Positions 9,267 to 17,822 of a stretch of 64,000 nt of DNA are shown here, piece after piece. Under the pieces are notes generated by a model that did no database searches, was not told where the DNA came from, and saw nothing but the letters and a program-made list of their open reading frames with translations. This DNA is from Wocania arenilitoris (lineage in GTDB: Bacteria; Bacteroidota; Bacteroidia; Flavobacteriales; Flavobacteriaceae). The first letter of the stretch is position 1; every line of letters begins with the position of its first letter. The stretch covers positions 124,001-188,000 of the forward strand of contig NZ_JAKKDU010000005.1 of assembly GCF_021728535.1 (NCBI RefSeq). Direction: 5' to 3'. A program made the position numbers and the translations under genes.

Positions 9267-11630
9267 ATGGCAAAAGGAAAGAAAAAGAATAGTGGTTTTG
9301 TTTTAGTGTTATATTTTTTAGTGCCATTTGCCATTGTACTATTTTTAAAGTATAGTTTTTCAAATTCTAATAATTCTTATCAAGCCATAGGTGAAACTAA
9401 TTCTGGAAACCAACATAGTACAGATTTAGCTGCAAAGGCAAATAACCTACCTGAAAAGGTAGATTATATATTTGATGTAAAACCAATTTTATCAGATCGC
9501 TGTTATTTATGTCATGGTCCTGATGAAGGAACTCGCGAGGCAGGACTAAGACTAGATACTAAAGAAGGCGCTTTTAAAGCAATAGGCAAAAATTTAGATA
9601 GATATGCCATTGTGGCTGGGAAACCAGAAGAAAGTGCGTTGGTAAGTAAAATTACAAACACAGATCTGCAAAAAGTGATGCCTCCACCAAGTTCAAACTT
9701 ATCGCTCACTGAATATGAAAAGCAAGTTTTAATTAAATGGATAGAACAAGGTGCAGAATGGAAAACACACTGGTCTTTTGTGCCTCCAATAAAACCAGAA
9801 TTACCTAAAATAGCAACTCAAGATTGGGTTTCAAATTCTATTGATTATTTTATAGCCAAACGGTTAGAGCAAAAGAACTTAAAGCCATCTGAAGAAGCTT
9901 CAAAAGAGCAACTTATTAGAAGAGTTTATTTCGACCTTACAGGGCTTCCACCATCAATAGAAGATATTGATGCTTTTTTAAATGATAAAGATACCAACGC
10001 CTATGAGAAAGTAGTTGATAAACTACTAGCATCTAGTTCTTATGGCGAACGTATGGCATCAACGTGGTTAGATGTATCTAGGTATGCCGATACACATGGT
10101 TACCAAGATGATTTAGAACGTATTATGTGGCCATGGCGAGATTGGGTAATTAGCGCTTTTAACAGAAATATTCCTTATGATAAATTTATCAAGTGGCAAT
10201 TGGCTGGCGATTTATTACCAAACCCATCACCAGAACAAATAGTAGCAACAGCATTTAACAGAAATCATAAAATCACTCAAGAAGGTGGTGTTATTGATGA
10301 AGAATACCGTGTGGAATATGTAATGGACAGAGCTAATACAACAGCTAAAGCAATATTGGGTATAACCATGGAATGTGCTAGATGCCACGACCATAAATAC
10401 GATCCTATTTCTATGAAAGAATTTTATGGTTTCTACGCGTTTTTTAATAAAGTAGATGAAAAAGGGCGAATAGATTATGGTGAACTCCCTGAACCAAATA
10501 TAAAAATCACAAAAAAGGAAGTCGAAGAGACATTATCATTCATAAACTTACCAGATTCTATAAAAGAGGTTAAGCTTATGGTGATGAAAGATAATGCTCC
10601 AGATAGAAAAACCTATACGCTAAGACGTGGGCAATATGATGCACCAGATCAAGAAGTTACTTTAGATACGCCTGAATTCATTTTAGAGTATTCAGATTCG
10701 CTTCCAAAGAACAGGTTAGGACTTGCTAAATGGCTTTTTCATAAAGATAATTCGCTAACAGCTAGAGTTGCAGTAAATCGTATGTGGCAGGATATTTTTG
10801 GAGTTGGTATTGTTTCTACTTCTGAAGATTTTGGAAACCAAGGGGCATTACCGTCACATCCAGAATTGTTAGATTGGTTGGCAGTAACTTTTAGAGAAGA
10901 AGGTTGGGATATGAAGAAAATGTACAAACGCTTAGTTATGTCTAGTACATACAAACAAACCTCTAAACTATCGCCACAATTATTAGAGTTAGACCCAGAT
11001 AATGTATTGTTAGCAAGATATTCTAGAAGCAAACTAACTGCAGAAATGGTTCGTGATAATGCTTTAGCAGTTAGTGGTTTGTTAGTAGATAAAATAGGTG
11101 GGCCAAGTGTAAAACCATACCAGCCACCAGGACTATGGCAAGAAACTACTGGCGGTGGCGGTGGAAGTACAGCAAAATATATTCCTGATACAGGTGAGAA
11201 TTTATACAGACGAAGTTTATATACCTTTTGGAAACGTACTGTGCCACCACCTGCAATGATGACTTTTGATGCACCAACAAGAGATTTTTGCGAAGTAAAA
11301 CGCCAAAAAACAAGTACACCATTACAAGCGTTAGTTATGCTTAATGATCCTCAACTTATTGAAGCTGCTGAACATTTAGCTAAAAACACATTAAAAGAAG
11401 ATAATTTGTCTCAAGACGAAAGAATAAAATTGATATTTAGAAAAATAACCTCTCGTTTTCCAACCCAAGAGGAGTTAGATAAATTTACACAATACGTAGA
11501 AACTGTTGAAAATGATTTTGAAAGTAACCCAGATATAGATAAAACTGAAATTACTTCAAAAACAGAATATGCATATACATTGCTATCAAGTTTAATTTTT
11601 AATCTAGACGAGGTTATTATTAAAGGATAA
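9267..11630 (+). CDS. Planctomycete-type cytochrome protein (PSCyt1-DUF1549-DUF1553)
   Basis: A 787-residue envelope protein with an N-terminal membrane anchor (about 11-28). It then has a PSCyt1 haem domain with CYLCH at 79-83, a DUF1549 domain (about 185-390) holding a second CxxCH at 370-374, and a DUF1553 domain (about 480-730). Haem c attachment implies an electron-transfer role outside the cytoplasm. The substrate of this family is not established to my knowledge. It forms a unit with the DUF1501 gene four bases downstream, the usual partner of this architecture in Planctomycetes and some Bacteroidota. Its place between GH20 and GH92 genes suggests that the redox chemistry concerns the same glycan. 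The length is shorter than many planctomycete relatives, but all three domains are recognisable. Confidence 0.88.
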   Translation: MAKGKKKNSGFVLVLYFLVPFAIVLFLKYSFSNSNNSYQAIGETNSGNQHSTDLAAKANNLPEKVDYIFDVKPILSDRCYLCHGPDEGTREAGLRLDTKEGAFKAIGKNLDRYAIVAGKPEESALVSKITNTDLQKVMPPPSSNLSLTEYEKQVLIKWIEQGAEWKTHWSFVPPIKPELPKIATQDWVSNSIDYFIAKRLEQKNLKPSEEASKEQLIRRVYFDLTGLPPSIEDIDAFLNDKDTNAYEKVVDKLLASSSYGERMASTWLDVSRYADTHGYQDDLERIMWPWRDWVISAFNRNIPYDKFIKWQLAGDLLPNPSPEQIVATAFNRNHKITQEGGVIDEEYRVEYVMDRANTTAKAILGITMECARCHDHKYDPISMKEFYGFYAFFNKVDEKGRIDYGELPEPNIKITKKEVEETLSFINLPDSIKEVKLMVMKDNAPDRKTYTLRRGQYDAPDQEVTLDTPEFILEYSDSLPKNRLGLAKWLFHKDNSLTARVAVNRMWQDIFGVGIVSTSEDFGNQGALPSHPELLDWLAVTFREEGWDMKKMYKRLVMSSTYKQTSKLSPQLLELDPDNVLLARYSRSKLTAEMVRDNALAVSGLLVDKIGGPSVKPYQPPGLWQETTGGGGGSTAKYIPDTGENLYRRSLYTFWKRTVPPPAMMTFDAPTRDFCEVKRQKTSTPLQALVMLNDPQLIEAAEHLAKNTLKEDNLSQDERIKLIFRKITSRFPTQEELDKFTQYVETVENDFESNPDIDKTEITSKTEYAYTLLSSLIFNLDEVIIKG

Positions 11631-11634
11631 AATT

Positions 11635-13092
11635 ATGGAAGAATTATCAAAACATTTTATAAATAATAATAGAAGACACTTTTTAAAAAAAGTGGGATTA
11701 GGGATTGGCGGATTAGCAGCAGCATCTTTATTAGATCCATTTTCGGCATTAGGAAATAATAGTCAGTTAAATCCAACGGGATTGAATTTACCACACTTTG
11801 CACCAAAGGCAAAGCGTGTTATATATTTGTTTCAAAGTGGTGGTCCGTCCCAATTAGATCTTTTTGATTACAAACCGCTTTTAGATAAAATGCGAGGACA
11901 AGATCTTCCAGACTCTGTTAGACAAGGTCAACGATTAACTGGAATGACATCGGGACAAGATAGTTTTCCACTGGTTGGTAGTAATTTTAAATTTGACCAA
12001 TATGGTGAATCCAGAGCTTGGGTAAGTAGTTTAATGCCTTATACAGCCAAGGTTGTAGATGAGTTATGTTTTATAAAATCAATGCACACAGAAGCTATAA
12101 ACCATGATCCAGCTATTACATTTTTTCAAACAGGATCTCAGCAACCTGGTCGACCAAGTATAGGCTCGTGGATGAGTTATGGTTTAGGAAGCTTAAACGA
12201 AAACCTTCCTACATTTTCAGTATTATTATCCAGAGGAACAGGACGTCCTTTTTCTCAACCCTTATACTCTAGACTTTGGGGTAACGGATTTTTAAGTTCT
12301 TTACATCAAGGTGTTCAATTCAGGTCTGGTAAGGACCCTGTATTATACTTAAAAGACCCTGATGGAATGAGTAGAGCGCAACGACGTGCTATGCTAGATC
12401 ATATTAGCGAGTTAAATCAAAAACAAGAAGAAGAATTTGGCGACCCTGAAATTAATAGCCGTATTGCACAATACGAAATGGCTTACCGTATGCAAACCTC
12501 AGTTCCAGATACTATGAATGTTGAAGAAGAACCAGAGCACATTATTCAAATGTATGGTGTAGATGCTATGGTTCCAGGAACTTATGCTGCAAACTGTTTA
12601 TTGGCAAGGCGTATGGCAGAACGCGATGTAAGATTTATTCAACTATACCATATGGGTTGGGATCAGCATTTCGATTTACCTTCTCAAATTGAGAGGCAAG
12701 CCAAAGATATAGACCAAGCTACTGCGGCACTTATCATGGATTTAAAACAACGTGGTATGTTAGAAGATACTTTGGTTGTTTGGGGTGGCGAGTTTGGTCG
12801 AACAAATTATAGTCAAGGTACTTTAACTGATACCAATTATGGTAGAGATCATCACCCAAAATGTTTTACCATGTTTATGGCAGGTGGCGGTGTAAAACCA
12901 GGGTTTACTTATGGTGAAACCGATGATTTTGGTTATAATATTGCCAAAGACCCAATGCATGTCCATGATTTACAGGCAACTATAATGCACCTCATGGGGG
13001 TAGATCACACTAAATTTACATATAAACACCAAGGCAGACGCTTTAGGCTAACGGATGTTTCTGGGCATGTTGTTCACGACATTTTATCATAA
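11635..13092 (+). CDS. Tat-exported DUF1501 protein
   Basis: A 485-residue protein of the DUF1501 family, whose fold belongs to the alkaline phosphatase/sulfatase superfamily. The N-terminus has a twin-arginine signal, NRRHFLKK (12-19) followed by a Gly/Ala-rich hydrophobic stretch, so it is exported folded, perhaps with a metal bound. Conserved-looking metal-site segments include QSGGPSQLDLFD, GWDQHFDL, WGGEFGRT and GRDHHP. There is no sulfatase-type CxPSR motif, so it should not be called a sulfatase. It starts four bases after the DUF1549/DUF1553 cytochrome gene and is followed by an orphan small gene. Function is unknown; co-occurrence with the cytochrome suggests one complex or pathway. 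Confidence 0.88.
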   Translation: MEELSKHFINNNRRHFLKKVGLGIGGLAAASLLDPFSALGNNSQLNPTGLNLPHFAPKAKRVIYLFQSGGPSQLDLFDYKPLLDKMRGQDLPDSVRQGQRLTGMTSGQDSFPLVGSNFKFDQYGESRAWVSSLMPYTAKVVDELCFIKSMHTEAINHDPAITFFQTGSQQPGRPSIGSWMSYGLGSLNENLPTFSVLLSRGTGRPFSQPLYSRLWGNGFLSSLHQGVQFRSGKDPVLYLKDPDGMSRAQRRAMLDHISELNQKQEEEFGDPEINSRIAQYEMAYRMQTSVPDTMNVEEEPEHIIQMYGVDAMVPGTYAANCLLARRMAERDVRFIQLYHMGWDQHFDLPSQIERQAKDIDQATAALIMDLKQRGMLEDTLVVWGGEFGRTNYSQGTLTDTNYGRDHHPKCFTMFMAGGGVKPGFTYGETDDFGYNIAKDPMHVHDLQATIMHLMGVDHTKFTYKHQGRRFRLTDVSGHVVHDILS

Positions 13093-13100
13093 TTTTCAAA

Positions 13101-13304
13101 ATGAGTCAAACCAAATTATTAAGTCAGTTTTTGAATAAGAAAGACGATGTAATTAATATTCCTAATAAAGCAGACGTTGCATCATTAAGACTTGAAGAAA
13201 ATAATCTTCAATCCATAATCGAAGTTCATAACGGGAAAGAACAAAATGTTTACTATTTATGGCTGAGTTCATTTTTAACTAGCACAATATTTGATGAAGA
13301 TTAA
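13101..13304 (+). CDS. Hypothetical small protein in the redox operon
   Basis: A 67-residue reading frame starting eight bases after the DUF1501 stop and overlapping the start of the next gene by 11 bases; this spacing suggests a real translated gene. The product is soluble, charged in the first half, and ends with a short hydrophobic patch (YYLWLSSFLTS). It has no signal peptide, no cysteine and no motif I recognise. It could be a cytoplasmic factor for maturation or regulation, or a translational coupler with no protein function. Confidence 0.5.
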   Translation: MSQTKLLSQFLNKKDDVINIPNKADVASLRLEENNLQSIIEVHNGKEQNVYYLWLSSFLTSTIFDED

Positions 13305-15420
13305 AGATTCAAAAAAACAATTAATTCTAATAATTACCCTATTAGCTTTTAATGCAACTTATGCAAATAATACTGAAGATGTACCACGATTTGTATTGGC
13401 ATTAGGGCGATTACACCCTTTAATTTTACACTTACCTATTGGTGGATTGTTACTTACTTTTTTCTTAGATGTTCTAGGTAGATTTAGAAAAGACTACACT
13501 AAAAAAACCATAAAATACGGACTTGGGTTTTCATCAATTTTTTCAATTTTGGCCTGTATTTTTGGATATTTTTTGTCTTTAGAAGGAGGTTATTCAACAG
13601 ATGTATTAGATATACATTTCTGGACAGGAATTGCAACTGCAGTATTAATTACCACCTTGTTTTTATTGGTTGATAATAAGGATAAAACAATCAAAAAAAC
13701 ATTCTTCCCGCTTTTTGTTCTTACCATAATTGGGATAAGCGTTGCTGGACATTATGGAAGCGTATTAACTCACGGCGATAATTATATAACAGAGTATATT
13801 AAACCATTACCCAAAGCAAAAACCATTACTCATGTTGATAGTTTAAATATGTACGATGATGTTGTTTTAAAAATATTTGATGATAAATGTATAGAATGTC
13901 ATAATACTTCAAAAAGAAAAGGTGAATTAGCACTGCATACGACAGAAAGTATATTAAAAGGAGGAGAATCTGGTGATGTTGTAACACAAGGTAACGCTGA
14001 TAAAAGTATACTGTATAAACATCTTTTATTACCAATATCTGATGAAAAGCATATGCCACCAGAAGGAAAGCCTCAACTTACTAAAGACGAAATTTGGTTA
14101 ATTGAATATTGGATAAATAAAAGCAACGATCTTAATACTAAAGCTGTTGCTATGCCAAAAAGCGATACTTTAAATAAGTTACTTAAAAAGTATTTAGTAT
14201 TTAATAAAAAAATAATAAAAGAAGCTGATTTAAGTGATATTCAAAAAGTTGAAGCTGCTGGATTTTTGGTTAGAAAATTTGTACCCAATCAACCAGAATT
14301 ATGGGTTAAGTTTAATAAAGATAGTATTACCAAAAAAGCAGTTAAATCTTTATCAAATTTAAAAGAGCAAATTATCGAATTAGATTTAAGCAGCTCGAAT
14401 TTAACAGATGATATGATTTCTGGTATTAAAAATTTAAAAAATTTAGAGAAACTAGATATTAGTGATACCCATATATCAGATAAAACATTATTGGATTTAA
14501 AAGAATTAAAAACACTTAAAATATTAAATTTAGTTAAAACAGACGTAGGCGATAAAGGTTTAGAAAGTTTATTGGCAGCTATAGATTTAGAACGTGCCTA
14601 TGTTTGGGAAACATCTATAACTAAGGATGCTGCAAAACAATTACAAAATAACTTTAAGGTTAACTTAAACAACGGTATTGCTGATGGTTTTGTGGAAATT
14701 ACACGTTTAAAACCACCTATTTTGGTTACTAAAAAAACACTTTTTACCGATACACTTTCTATTAAATTAAACTCTAAATTAAGAGGAGCTAAAGTTTATT
14801 ATACCTTAGATGGTACAGAACCAGATTCAACGGCTTTAGTATATAAATCACCAATTTTAATAGATTCTACCACAAGTATAGCTATAAAGTTGTATAAAAA
14901 GGGCTGGTTGCCAAGTGAAACTATGAAAGAAGTTTTTATAAAGGTAACACATAAAGTAGAAGATTATACTATTGTTCATAAACCAGAGGATCAATATAAA
15001 GGTCCAAAAAAACTATTTGATTTTACCTTAGGAACCAAAAACTTTAAAGACGAAAAATGGAATGGTTATCTTGGGAATGATTTAAACACGACAATAAATT
15101 TAGGTGAGCCAAAAGAAGTTAGTACGATTACTGTAAATTGTTTAGTAAGTATAAGAGACTGGGTTTTATTTCCAAAAAGCATACAAGTTTATGCATCTTC
15201 AAATAGAACATCTGGGTTTAAACAAATAGGTAATTTGCCAATTGTTGCTGATAATAAAAAAGAGTCAATACTAATAAAAAAGTTTAGCGTTAAATTGCCT
15301 GAAAAAACAAAAGCTCAATACTTTAAAGTTGTTGTTAAAAACCCTAAGATTTTACCAGAATGGCACGAAGGTGCAGGCAATCCGTCTTGGATTTTTGTTG
15401 ACGAAATTATACTCTGGTAG
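13294..15420 (+). CDS. Membrane DUF2231-cytochrome c protein with LRR and sugar-binding modules
   Basis: A 708-residue modular protein. After a signal peptide (ATYAN) come four membrane helices of a DUF2231-like domain (about 38-157), then a PSCyt1-like haem domain with CIECH at 199-203. Next are leucine-rich repeats (about 345-450), a chitobiase C-terminal-like module with YTLDGTEP near 502, and a discoidin-like module (about 575-708) ending SWIFVDEIILW. ATG 13294 is preferred to the TTG one codon upstream. The haem and membrane parts suggest that it links the DUF1549 cytochrome to the membrane electron pool. The last two modules match those on nearby GH20 enzymes and suggest glycan binding. 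Combining respiratory-type and carbohydrate-binding parts in one chain is unusual. Confidence 0.82.
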   Translation: MKIKDSKKQLILIITLLAFNATYANNTEDVPRFVLALGRLHPLILHLPIGGLLLTFFLDVLGRFRKDYTKKTIKYGLGFSSIFSILACIFGYFLSLEGGYSTDVLDIHFWTGIATAVLITTLFLLVDNKDKTIKKTFFPLFVLTIIGISVAGHYGSVLTHGDNYITEYIKPLPKAKTITHVDSLNMYDDVVLKIFDDKCIECHNTSKRKGELALHTTESILKGGESGDVVTQGNADKSILYKHLLLPISDEKHMPPEGKPQLTKDEIWLIEYWINKSNDLNTKAVAMPKSDTLNKLLKKYLVFNKKIIKEADLSDIQKVEAAGFLVRKFVPNQPELWVKFNKDSITKKAVKSLSNLKEQIIELDLSSSNLTDDMISGIKNLKNLEKLDISDTHISDKTLLDLKELKTLKILNLVKTDVGDKGLESLLAAIDLERAYVWETSITKDAAKQLQNNFKVNLNNGIADGFVEITRLKPPILVTKKTLFTDTLSIKLNSKLRGAKVYYTLDGTEPDSTALVYKSPILIDSTTSIAIKLYKKGWLPSETMKEVFIKVTHKVEDYTIVHKPEDQYKGPKKLFDFTLGTKNFKDEKWNGYLGNDLNTTINLGEPKEVSTITVNCLVSIRDWVLFPKSIQVYASSNRTSGFKQIGNLPIVADNKKESILIKKFSVKLPEKTKAQYFKVVVKNPKILPEWHEGAGNPSWIFVDEIILW

Positions 15421-15465
15421 TTTGTGGGTTTCAAGTAAAAATGAGTTAATAATTCAATTTACATA

Positions 15466-17787
15466 ATGATAAAAATTATTTCAAAAAGTTTAGTTATAAT
15501 TACTGTTATTTGCTTAATTGCATGCAAGAAACAAGCTAATAGTATTGTAGATTTAAATAAAACAAAAGCACTTGTAGACTATGTAAACCCATTAATGGGA
15601 ACAGATTCTGAGTTTAGTTTATCAAACGGCAACACCTATCCCGCGATTGCAACTCCTTGGGGTATGAATTTCTGGACGCCACAAACCGCCAAAATGGGTG
15701 ATGGTTGGGCATACAAATACGACGATTACACCATTAGAGGCATTAAACAAACGCATCAACCCAGTCCGTGGATAAACGATTATGCAGCATTTTCTTTAAT
15801 GGCTACTACTGGCGATTTAAAATATAAAGAGCAAGAACGTGCTTCATATTTTTCACATAAAGCAGAGGTTGTTAAGCCACATCATTATAGTGTGTATTTA
15901 GCAGATTACGATATAACTGCCGAAGTTTCTCCAACAGAACGCGCTGCACATTTTAAGTTTACATTTCCAGAAACTGATTCAGCTTATATAATATTAGATG
16001 CGTTTTTTAAAGGCTCTATGGTAAAAATTCTTCCGAAGGAAAGAAAAATAATTGGGTACTGTAGAAACAATAGTGGAGGTGTTCCTGATAATTTTCATAA
16101 TTATTTTGTAGCAGAATTTGATAAAGATTTTGAGCTAAACCATACTTGGGGAGATGATTGGAAACTTATTGAAAATTCTACTGAAAATAAAGGCGGACAT
16201 GTAGGAGCAATTGTAGGCTTTAAAACAAAAAAAGGCGAACAAGTTCATGTTAAAGTAGCCTCATCGTTTATTAGTCATGAGCAAGCAGCAATAAATTTAA
16301 AAGCTGAAATTGGCGATGATTCTTTTAAAAACACCAGAGAAAAAGCAAGAAACGCTTGGGAAAAAGAGTTGCAGCGAATTGTTGTAGAAGATGATAATAT
16401 TGATAACGTTAGAACATTTTACTCGTGTTTATATCGTGTTTTATTGTTCCCTAGAAAGTTTTTTGAATATGATGATAATGCTAATGTAATACATTACAGC
16501 CCTTATAATGGTGAAATTTTATCAGGTTATATGTTTACAGATAATGGCTTTTGGGATACTTTTAGAGCAGTATTTCCATTTTTTAATATGATGTATCCTG
16601 AGTTAAATACTCAAATTATGGAAGGCTTAGCAAATACCTATAAAGAGTCTGGTTGGTTGCCAGAGTGGGCAAGCCCAGGGCATCGTGATTGTATGATTGG
16701 TTCAAATTCTGCTACAATTATAGCCGATGCGTTTTTAAAAGGAAATATGAATAAAAAGGATGCTGATATATTATTTGAAGCAGTTTTAAAAAATGCCAGT
16801 GTAGGTGATGGTCGTCCAGAAAACTCGGTAGGTCGGGCAGGATTAAGTTATTATAATCAATTGGGTTATGTGCCTTACAATGTTGGTATTCACGAAAATG
16901 CAGCACGAACATTAGAATATGCTTTCGCAGATTTTACCATTGCAAAAATGGCAAAAAAACTAGGTAATCAAAATTTGGCTAAAGATTTTTACAAAAAATC
17001 TAATAACTATAAAAACTTATTTGACCCTTCAACTAATTTAATGCGTGGTAAAAATGAGGATGGTAGTTTTCAAACGCCATTTAATCCTTTAAAATGGGGA
17101 GATGCGTTTACAGAGGGTAATAGTTTACATTACACATGGTCGGTTTTTCATGATACTCAAGGCTTAATTGATTTAATGGGAGGAAAAGACAATTTTGTTG
17201 CTAAGTTGGATGAGGTCTTTGAAATGCCACCAGATTTTGATGCTTCGTATTATGGGTTTACAATCCATGAAATTAGAGAAATGCAAATAGCAAATATGGG
17301 TAATTATGCACATGGCAATCAACCCATTCAACACATGATATATTTATATAATCATGCAAATGCTTCGTATAAAGCACAAAAAAAAGTGCGAGATGTTTTA
17401 ACCAAATTATATAGTGCAACTCCAGATGGATATTGTGGTGATGAGGACAATGGACAAACATCAGCTTGGTACGTTTATAGTGCTTTAGGTTTTTATCCCG
17501 TAACCCCTTCGGTTAATCAATATGTAATTGGTAGTCCTTTATTTAAAAAAGCAACACTTCATTTAGAAAACGGAAACACGTTTAGAATTTTAGCTTCTAA
17601 TAATTCAAAAAAAAATGTTTTTATAGAAAGTGTTTTGCTAAACGGAAAATTGTGGAATAATAGTTTTGTAAATTTTGAAGACATTCAAAATGGTGGACAT
17701 TTACAGTTTGATATGAATGCTACACCAAATAAAGAATGGGCTAGTAAACTAAAAAACACTCCATTTTCGATGAGTAAAGACAATTAG
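15466..17787 (+). CDS. GH92 alpha-mannosidase lipoprotein (second of three)
   Basis: A 773-residue GH92 enzyme with a lipoprotein signal (LIACKKQ). The signature region is VDYVNPLMGTDSEFSLSNGN, with an insertion compared with the first copy. The C-terminal catalytic segment GDEDNGQTSAWY (658-669) is intact, with Asp in place of the usual Asn at the second position. The divergence from the copies at 4542 and 22077 suggests a different alpha-mannoside linkage or another glycan type; family members with SNGNTYP-like openings occur beside the canonical ones in many Bacteroidota. It starts 45 bases after the redox protein and is followed 35 bases later by a GH123-like gene. Confidence 0.92.
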   Translation: MIKIISKSLVIITVICLIACKKQANSIVDLNKTKALVDYVNPLMGTDSEFSLSNGNTYPAIATPWGMNFWTPQTAKMGDGWAYKYDDYTIRGIKQTHQPSPWINDYAAFSLMATTGDLKYKEQERASYFSHKAEVVKPHHYSVYLADYDITAEVSPTERAAHFKFTFPETDSAYIILDAFFKGSMVKILPKERKIIGYCRNNSGGVPDNFHNYFVAEFDKDFELNHTWGDDWKLIENSTENKGGHVGAIVGFKTKKGEQVHVKVASSFISHEQAAINLKAEIGDDSFKNTREKARNAWEKELQRIVVEDDNIDNVRTFYSCLYRVLLFPRKFFEYDDNANVIHYSPYNGEILSGYMFTDNGFWDTFRAVFPFFNMMYPELNTQIMEGLANTYKESGWLPEWASPGHRDCMIGSNSATIIADAFLKGNMNKKDADILFEAVLKNASVGDGRPENSVGRAGLSYYNQLGYVPYNVGIHENAARTLEYAFADFTIAKMAKKLGNQNLAKDFYKKSNNYKNLFDPSTNLMRGKNEDGSFQTPFNPLKWGDAFTEGNSLHYTWSVFHDTQGLIDLMGGKDNFVAKLDEVFEMPPDFDASYYGFTIHEIREMQIANMGNYAHGNQPIQHMIYLYNHANASYKAQKKVRDVLTKLYSATPDGYCGDEDNGQTSAWYVYSALGFYPVTPSVNQYVIGSPLFKKATLHLENGNTFRILASNNSKKNVFIESVLLNGKLWNNSFVNFEDIQNGGHLQFDMNATPNKEWASKLKNTPFSMSKDN

Positions 17788-17822
17788 AAAATATTATATA
17801 CAAAATTTAAAAACAATAAAGA

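Noticed and set aside
11635-13092. Calling the DUF1501 protein a sulfatase
   Set aside because: It shares the superfamily fold but lacks the CxPSR/CxAxR formylglycine motif.
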